Positions 57,441 to 64,000 of a stretch of 64,000 nt of DNA are shown here, piece after piece. Origin of the DNA: Ulva prolifera (Eukaryota > Chlorophyta > Ulvophyceae > Ulvales > Ulvaceae). The notes beneath the pieces are model-generated. The model saw only the letters and a program-made list of their open reading frames with translations, was not told the DNA's origin and did not search any database. Numbering within the stretch: the first letter of the stretch is position 1; the number at the start of each line of letters is the position of its first letter. The stretch is from assembly GCA_023078555.1 (NCBI GenBank), contig JALAAN010000010.1, forward strand, positions 1,178,001 to 1,242,000, given 5' to 3'. Position numbers and translations under genes: made by a program.

Positions 57441-57800
57441 GTGGAGTCCTACGCAGTCTCGGGCATGCAGAGATATCTCTCAATTGACCGCATTTCAAGC
57501 AGCGAGCTTCGGCATCTGACGCTACGCCCGCCATGGCCGTCGCTCTTGCCACCGCTGTACAACTGCATGAACTTCTCACCACATGTAAGACATACAAAAG
57601 GGGTGCAGCTGCTGCTGGCTCGCCAACAACACTTGAGATCTATGTTGATTGGGCTACACGTGACCATTGACACAGACGTCTTCCAAACAGACCCCGTTTT
57701 AACCCGATATTCTCTGCTAGGCGCTTGCACGAGCTTGTTCAAGGGCCATCTAGTCCTGCACGCAATCAGCTTCGGTAGAACCAAGCCAGGTTCCTATTGA
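57441..57800 (+). other. Open frame in duplicated segment, coding status unclear
   Basis: A 119-codon frame. The matching DNA in copy B (61500-61847) is open in a partly different frame (SSAAATGSPKTN region), so the two copies do not agree on one protein. It may be exon fragments of a decayed or rapidly changing gene. No family recognised. Confidence 0.2.
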
Positions 57801-58724
57801 AGACTCTTAATCAACAAATAGCAGTTTATATCAGCGTCAGTAGATTACAAACCAACGACTCGAGTTCTGAAAGATGAATATGGACTATCTTCGAAGCTTA
57901 CGCCAGAGCAAGGCATGCCTCTCTCATCGCCTGTATTGCAGCCCAGCTGTGCTTTAGACGCACTGACACCCGGTATCGAATACCGCCATTTGGATATGTA
58001 CAGAGCTGTGAATCCGCAGAGTTGCTCTGACAAATTGTACACCTGATGCCCAACCATGTCCTGGCACGTATGGCAATCCTTCAGTACAATCCTCCGTGTA
58101 TGGCCGACCCCGCCAGTGGCGTGTCACAGCATTGATGATACCCGAGGTGAAACCTGGCTCACATTCAGCAGAGATCCACATCTTCCGCCGTATCCTGGGG
58201 ACGAGCTCAGCGGCAGGCTGCCATAGTCTCTACAGCACTCGTGTCGAGCTGTTCTTCCTGTGGTGTCGGTACACATGTACCACTGTACAGTACCACACGT
58301 GTTGCCAGTTTCTTATTTTGCAGCAGACAATAAACAAGCCTGAGCAGCTTGAATGCGCCATCCCTCCCAGATGTGGAGGAGTCAGTGCTGGATCGGGGCA
58401 GCACAGGTATCATTTTGTTCTCCTCACGCGTACGACAACAGCGCCATCTGCAGAGCAGTACCAGCCCCGGGCTCAAGACCAATGCACAACCACTCCGTCA
58501 AATTGCACTTGGCCTGATGGAAAGAACGGCCTCAATGCCGAGCAGTGTTGGGTCGTCTCGCCCGAACACATAAAATAATCCCAAAATCAATGTCTATCTT
58601 CTGGACGGTATCCCTGCAAACGTTGCGATTCAATGCGATTCGACACTGCTGCAGAGCACCATCACACCAAAACCATACCCTGCATGCGTTGCATCTCAAC
58701 ATCCAACTGCTCCGCGTTGTGCAG

Positions 58725-59531
58725 GCAGGCGTTGCGATGACGCTCCTCCTCATTCCCGGCGCTCTGGCACTGGCTCCGCCCTGTGGGCTGGTCGGCTGGC
58801 AGTGCTGCTCATGGGAGCCCGCTTGCACCACAACGGGGCGCCCGGTGCAATGCACCAACGGCCAGTGCGAGTTCTGTGCAAACGTCGGCGAGCCGATCTG
58901 CCGCGGCGATTATGGGCCCGGCGGGGACTTTTGTGCGCCGGAGCTCGAGCCCGACGCCGCCGGCATCTGCATCTGCCCGCGCGACTTTGGCGCCGTGCCG
59001 TGCGTCAGCAACACGTGCCGCCCCGGCCTCGAGGTCGGAGCCGACGGCCTCTGCGCGGGCATCGGCGGCTGCGGCGAGGAAGGCGCCGCGTGCTGCGACA
59101 CCGCGCCAGGGTTCGAGTGCCGCAACCTCCTCGGCACGACGGCGGACGGCCGCGGCGGTCGCCGGCCACTGCAGTGTAGCGCGTCTGGAGTCTGCGAGGC
59201 TTGCGGCAAGGAGGGCCTGCCGACGTGCACCGACAGCAACGGGGCTGCGTACTGCGAGGGCCGCTTCGTGGTTGTGGGCGGCATGTGCGAGCTCTGCGGG
59301 GCGGCGGGGGAAGCAGCATGTGAGGCGCCGTGGCAGGCGTGCGACGAGGGACTGGTCGAGGAGAACGGGCTGTGTGTAGAGCCGAATGCGCGGCCTTGCG
59401 GTGGGCGGCTGCAGGACTGCTGCAGCGGGAAGAAATGTCACGGTGGGCTGAAGTGTTTCAAGCGGTTCGTCTCACGGCCGCAGGGCCTCTGCGTGACCAA
59501 ATTCCGGGGCCGTTCCGGGGAAGTAGAATGA
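58725..59531 (+). CDS. Cysteine-rich secreted protein, paralogue A
   Basis: A 268-residue exon from a TTGTGCAG acceptor to TGA; an internal ATG at 58737 gives MTLLLIPGALALA, a good signal peptide, followed by the mature protein. The mature part has three CG-x-x-G/L-x-x-CC modules: CGLVGWQCC near the start, CGEEGAACCD in the middle, CGGRLQDCCSGKKC near the end. Between them are single-CxxC blocks (GQCEFC, GVCEACG, GMCELCG). The C terminus is basic (KCFKRFVSRPQGLCVTKF). The pattern fits a disulfide-rich extracellular protein of repeated small knots; no named family is recognised. Its paralogue lies 4.2 kb to the right in the same orientation. Confidence 0.8.
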   Translation, partial: AGVAMTLLLIPGALALAPPCGLVGWQCCSWEPACTTTGRPVQCTNGQCEFCANVGEPICRGDYGPGGDFCAPELEPDAAGICICPRDFGAVPCVSNTCRPGLEVGADGLCAGIGGCGEEGAACCDTAPGFECRNLLGTTADGRGGRRPLQCSASGVCEACGKEGLPTCTDSNGAAYCEGRFVVVGGMCELCGAAGEAACEAPWQACDEGLVEENGLCVEPNARPCGGRLQDCCSGKKCHGGLKCFKRFVSRPQGLCVTKFRGRSGEVE

Positions 59532-62500
59532 CCGTGTGTGGTGCATGCATGGGTGAGTGTTGGTGAGGCGTGTGGCCGACCGGTCGTCGCTGAGAATGCG
59601 AGCAGTCCTGGCCACCGCGCTTTGTGTTTCTTACCAGTGTATATGGGCGATGGACCTGCTTCTGTTCGGAGGCATGCACAAATGTCAGCAGCAAGGGACC
59701 TTGACCCACAATGATACGTTTTCGATACTGAATAGAGTTTCCAGTGTCCCTGGCTTGCGTGCAACTGTTGCGGCGTAATTGCTGGGGCACAGCCCCCAGG
59801 TATGAGGACTCTTGAGTGGCTGCAGATTGCAGCAAGTGTAAACAAGATGTGCTAGATGTGTACAGCGCAGCCTGCCGTGGCTCGCCTCGGGCGCAACAGA
59901 CTGGCCCTGCCTGGACCACGGTCACAGCCCGCCCCGATCGCGATCCCGGTGTTTCCGCAAGCATGCCTGCAGATGCATGTGAATGCATTGCGCCGACAGA
60001 ACGCTGCAGCAGCAGGATGCAGGAGCATCCTGCTGCTGTGCATGGGCAGAACACGCCGGCTGGTCCATGCCGCTGTCTCTGCTTGTCAAGACGTTCAACA
60101 GCCAACCATCCGCCACGATTCCGAGTGCAAGCTAGCATGCATGAACCGCGGTCGGTCGATGCACACCGTGTGTGTTACCGGGACAAATGCACACAGTGTG
60201 TGTTACAGGGACAAATGCACACAGTGTGTGGCCACCTGTAGCCTGCTCCCTGATCTCGCCTCTAGCTGCAGCGAGACTCCGCAGCGACTGCAGACGTGTA
60301 GTCTGGTGTGTATACATCAGGCTTCAGATCCAGAAACAAACGTTCCACAGCATATGCAGGCTGCAGACGTATCTTTTGCCTCCGCCACCAGGAAAACAGC
60401 TTCCTGGAGTATCCTAGCCAACACATCTGCTAGATTTGTTGCCGCAGCTCCACTTTGCCTTCTTTTGATCGTTTTGACTGTTCCTGTTGGCTCGGAGCAC
60501 AGATCTGCCTTCGCTTCCCACCTCGTCGAGTGCTTACCAGTGCGCCAACCTGCAGATGTATTGCCTCCGTGACCCTCCAGGCTCGACAGCATGCATTAAA
60601 CATCGCATACAATGCACAGACACATAGTTCTATCCGCGTTGCACTGTGTGGGACTCTGCAGATTCGACCCTCCACCAGCTGATCCGAAAAACTGTTGCGC
60701 ACATGCATGCAGACAGCTCCAAAAGGCACTTCAGTTCAGTGCTGTAGACTTGCATGTCGGCAGTTCGGGCCACAGGTGAGGCAGAGTTGGCAGGCCCACT
60801 GCACAATTCACTGCAACACCTCGAGCTCGAGCAGCCCTCTGCTGTGTTGTTTCACATTGCTTTGTTTGTATGCGCATACAAAATGGAGTGCGCAGCCAGG
60901 TAGCGCGCGCGCGCGCGAAGCATACAAATTTGAATGGAGTGCTCCCGAGGGGTTGTCCCGCCAGGTTTTCCCGCCGGGAAAAAAAATCCGCCTGTAGAGC
61001 ACGGGTATCGAGGCCTCACGAGGCAACGTGGATTGTGTGAGCCTACTGGACAGATATCTGTCCAGATATGTAGAGAGACCTCATAATTCGAATCATGTCA
61101 GTCCTGCGGGGGTGTTGCATAGAGGTGCTTCCGTCGATCCACATCATGCGCATGCCATTGGGACTCGCTTCGCTGGCCGTCGGAATTTCGCCTGTTTTCC
61201 CAACATTTGTCGGGAATCCGATCGCACGGCTCGACACTCACGCCACAATCGACGATTTCCTCCTGTGACCACGAGGATAGCTGCCCACCGAAATCTTCAC
61301 GTTCACTCGACTGGCACACTGCAAACGACGAGTCGGCTTCAATCTTCACATACGAGCTACCCCTCAGCTGATGTATGATGCTGCCACCGGCTGGAAGGCG
61401 CCCGCTTCTATGTCCACCTGGACTGGCGACACCGTACGCGTTCGCGACGTCCGCTTCCCCGCGCAGAGCTCGACGTCCGGTGCCGCTGCGTGGACCTGCA
61501 AGCATACCTCAGAGTCCTACGCAGCATCAGACGCGGAGAGATATGTCGCAATCATCCGGACTTCAAGCAGCGAGTTTCGGCATTCGACGCCACGCTCGCC
61601 ATGGCCGTCGCTGTTGCCAACGCTGCATGTGAATGAAATTCTCACCGCAAGTGAAACATACAAAAGCAGTGCAGCTGCTACTGGCTCGCCAAAAACAAAT
61701 GTTATCAATGTTTATCATGCTACACTTGAAGGTGGACGCGCACATTTCCCTCCAATTCCGACTACCAGGCTCAGCTTAAGCCCGGTGTTCTCTGCTAGGC
61801 TTACACTGCAAAGGCCATCTGTTTCTGCACGCATCCAGCGTCAATAGGACAGAGCCAGGTACCCAGAAAAGGCACACATCCACGATTAGCAGTTTCTTCA
61901 GCGTCAGGAGGTATTGTATACTCCTTCAGTACTGGAAGGTGGAGATGAACTGTCTTGGCGATTTAATCCAGAGCAAGGCACGACTCTCTGAGGTCCCCGT
62001 GTTGCAGGCCAGCTGTGCTCGAGATGCACTGTCATCTGTCATAGATTGCTGTCAATTATACATGTATAGAGCTGCGAACCTGCAGAGCGATCTCGCTCCA
62101 ACTGGATGTCCACCTGATGTGCCACCATGCATTCTCTGGCATGTACACACATATCGTAGAGAGATATATCGCATGAAGCGCAGTCCTTCGTAGGAGGACG
62201 AATCTATGATGTCACAGTGTTGATGGTGCCTGGGCCAGAAAGTGGCTGAGATTCAGCTCACACGTTCGCGTTCCGCCCTGTGCTGGCGCTGTCAGTGAGC
62301 TCAGCAGCAGGCTGCCACAACCTCAACCGCATCCGTGTCGGGCTGCTTTTCCTGTGGTATCGGTGGTGCCAGTATCTTATCCTGCAGACAGCTTCGCGGG
62401 CCTGATCACGTCTGCAGCAGAGGTAGACAGCAATAATCCAAGCAGCTTTGAATGCTTAAGTAAATTTGAATGCGCCGTTGCTGCGGGGTGTGGACGAGTA

Positions 62501-62895
62501 CTCGCTCGCCAGTCCTGGGTAGCGGCAGCACAGGTATATATACTGCAGCACATTCAAGGAACAAGTTGTTCCCCTGAAGCGTATGAGGACAGCACCATCT
62601 GCAGACCCGGGCTCAAGCTTGCCTAGGCAACGGCACAATCAATCAATCAGTTGAGTTGCATCTGACCTGATCGAGATGTGCAACTCACTGCCGAGCAGTG
62701 CTGGGTCGACCGGCCCGATCACATACAACAATACTGAATATTCAGGTCTAATGTCTGGATGGTGTCACTGAAAAAGCTGCATTGCGACCCAAAGCTGCTG
62801 CCGACGCACCATCACACCCAAAAATCTTAAAAGTTAACCACTTCGTAGAATTGCATGCCATGTAGCCCAACTTCCAGCGGCTCCCCGGTGTGCAG
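59532..62895. other. Intergenic and duplicated non-coding sequence between paralogues
   Basis: It holds the left part of duplication copy B, a short direct repeat (ACAGGGACAAATGCACACAG-type, 60170-60231) and the perfect palindrome CTGGACAGATATCTGTCCAG at 61046-61065. No intact gene apart from the pseudogene listed separately. Confidence 0.5.
60430..60860 (+). pseudogene. Decayed copy of the small secreted protein
   Basis: This matches 56543-56887. A hydrophobic leader-like stretch (PLCLLLIVLTVPVGSEH) is present, then a block like CGTLQIRPS that corresponds to CGTVQLQPS, then DPKNCC in another frame. The pieces lie in different frames, with in-frame stops, so the copy is broken or has acquired introns. 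Breakage is the simpler reading. Confidence 0.5.
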
Positions 62896-63860
62896 GCAGG
62901 CGTTGCGGCCTCGCTCACCCTCCTCCTCATGCATGGCGCCCTGGCACTGACTCCTCCGCCCTGTGGGCTGGTCGGCTGGCAGTGCTGCGCATCGGAGCCC
63001 GTATGCACCACAACAGGCGGCCCGGTGCAATGCACCGACGGCCAGTGCGAGTTCTGTGCAAACGTCGGTGAGCCGATGTGCCTCGGACTTGGCGGGTTCG
63101 AGGGGGGCGTGTGCGCGCCAGAGCTCGAGCCCGACGCCGCCGGCATCTGCATCTGCCCGCGCGACTTTGGCGCCGTGCCATGCGTGAGCAACACGTGCCG
63201 CCCCGGCCTCGAGGTCGGAGCCGACGGCCTCTGCGCGGGCATCGGCGGCTGCGGCGAGGAAGGCGCCGCGTGCTGCGACACCGCGCCAGGGTTCGAGTGC
63301 CGCGCGCTCGTTGGCACAGTTTCCGACGACCGCGGCGGTCGCCGGCCCCTGCAGTGCAGCGCGTCCGGAATCTGCGAAGCGTGCGGAAACGCTGGGTTGC
63401 CGACATGCACCGACAGCACAGGGGGCGCGTACTGCGAGGGCCGGTACATAATAGTTGGCGATATGTGCGAATTTTGTGGGAGGGCGGGAGACTTAGTGTG
63501 TGAGGCGCCGTGGCAGGCGTGCGACGAGGGACTGGTCGAGGAGAACGGGCTGTGTGTAGAGCCAAATGCGCGGCCGTGCGGTGGGCGGCTGCAGGACTGC
63601 TGCAGCGGGAAGAAATGTCACGGTGGGCTGAAGTGTTTCAAGCGGTTCGTCTCACGGCCGCAGGGCCTCTGCGTGACCAAATTCCGGGGCCGTTCCGGGG
63701 AAGTAGAATGACCGTGCGTGCCTGCATGTGGTGCGCGCATGGGTGTGTGTTTGTGAGGCGTGTGGCCGACCGGTCGTCGCTGAGGATGCGAGGCCGTAGA
63801 GGGTTGATGAGTCGACGAGGATTACTTTTATTGCTGATTTTTGTGTGATGGATGGACCTG
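60640..63860. repeat. Segmental tandem duplication, copy B
   Basis: Partner of 56685-59660. Alignment can be followed through CAAACGACGAGTCGGCTTCA (about 61325), GAGCAGTG[TC]TGGGTCG (about 62693) and the cysteine-rich gene, to the shared CGACCGGTCGTCGCTGAG after its stop codon. Confidence 0.85.
62896..63711 (+). CDS. Cysteine-rich secreted protein, paralogue B
   Basis: A 271-residue exon from a GTGTGCAG acceptor to TGA. The leader AGVAASLTLLLMHGALALT is hydrophobic but lacks the Met that paralogue A has at the same place, so the start codon is expected in an upstream exon. The cysteine plan is that of paralogue A (CGLVGWQCC, CGEEGAACCD, CGGRLQDCCSGKKC). The last 70 codons differ from A at only two bases, and a central block of about 180 bp is also nearly identical. 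Blocks in between differ at many positions. Such mosaic identity suggests gene conversion between the two. Function unknown. Confidence 0.8.
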   Translation, partial: AGVAASLTLLLMHGALALTPPPCGLVGWQCCASEPVCTTTGGPVQCTDGQCEFCANVGEPMCLGLGGFEGGVCAPELEPDAAGICICPRDFGAVPCVSNTCRPGLEVGADGLCAGIGGCGEEGAACCDTAPGFECRALVGTVSDDRGGRRPLQCSASGICEACGNAGLPTCTDSTGGAYCEGRYIIVGDMCEFCGRAGDLVCEAPWQACDEGLVEENGLCVEPNARPCGGRLQDCCSGKKCHGGLKCFKRFVSRPQGLCVTKFRGRSGEVE

Positions 63861-64000
63861 TTCTGCCGAGTATAGCATGTACAGATTGTAGCAGCTGACA
63901 GAGCCTGGCCTGCGCTGATGCATGTTAGCCAGTGCTCAGTGTTCCCGGTGCTCTCACATTGCTCCCTTTCCTACGCCAGCGTAGCACCCGGCCGTGAGTT
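63712..64000. other. 3-prime flank of paralogue B, end of window
   Basis: The first 80-150 bp still match the flank of paralogue A. No further gene is seen before the window ends. Confidence 0.4.

Larger units (their letters stand above)
56685..59660. repeat. Segmental tandem duplication, copy A
   Basis: Matches about 60640-63860 in order, offset by 3.96 kb at the left and 4.18 kb at the right end. Shared landmarks are TGTGTGGGACT[GC]TGCAG (56685), CCCACCGAAATCTTCAC (57210) and CAAACGACGAGTCGGCTTCA (57248), then the cysteine-rich gene at the right end. Divergence is high in the middle and very low near the end of the gene. Confidence 0.85.

Noticed and set aside
60170-60231. Short direct repeats considered as a CRISPR array
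   Set aside because: Only two to three adjacent 28-bp units without distinct spacers, in a eukaryotic context.

Overview
The window is nuclear DNA of a GC-rich, intron-rich eukaryotic microbe. The best guess is a unicellular alga or a related protist. Support comes from spliced genes whose introns nearly all run GTGYGY...TGCAG, plant-type versions of a CDCA7 zinc-finger protein and a golgin-84, an ALG2 mannosyltransferase, a eukaryotic tRNA-Ile(AAU), and abundant low-complexity and interspersed repeat DNA. No bacterial operon, CRISPR array or rRNA gene is visible. The exact lineage cannot be fixed from sequence reading alone. Most gene models below were built by hand by matching splice phases, and their reading frames close exactly.

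Layout. 1-12.2 kb: mostly non-coding, with an interspersed repeat (1.24-1.74 kb), a SnoaL-like gene (4.6-5.2 kb, minus) and a CDCA7-like gene (7.0-9.2 kb, minus). 12.2-14 kb: tRNA-Ile, a partial minus-strand gene and a TATA box. 14.0-26.1 kb: the most unusual block. It holds a tyrosine recombinase gene of 8 exons and 504 codons, followed on the same strand by a large multi-exon gene (2,083 residues readable) with repeated zinc-ribbon modules and a C-terminal Pif1-like helicase. Together they look like a large Crypton-like tyrosine-recombinase DNA element with intron-bearing genes. No capsid gene is seen. 26.05-28.2 kb: a tandem duplication of about 850 bp, the first copy interrupted by a 424-bp MITE with an 8-bp target-site duplication.

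31.4-36.7 kb: golgin-84-like gene (plus, 9 exons). 38.1-42.0 kb: ALG2 (minus, 5 exons). 42.8-43.8 kb: a two-TM protein of unknown function (minus, 3 exons). 44.8-52.4 kb: two minus-strand paralogues for cysteine-repeat surface proteins. One carries 11 copies of a CxNGxC...CDxxGxC motif. Both end in a homologous exon with a GPI-signal-like tail. 54.16-54.97 kb: a nested inverted repeat bounded by a perfect 20-bp target-site duplication. 56.5-63.9 kb: a segmental tandem duplication of about 4 kb, each copy ending in a gene for a cysteine-rich secreted protein. Part of these two genes is nearly identical while other parts have diverged.

The recognised host genes belong to ordinary cell functions: N-glycan assembly at the ER (ALG2), Golgi tethering (golgin-84) and chromatin (CDCA7-like). 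They are not an operon. The accessory interest lies in the recombinase/helicase element, the surface-protein families and the layered repeat insertions.
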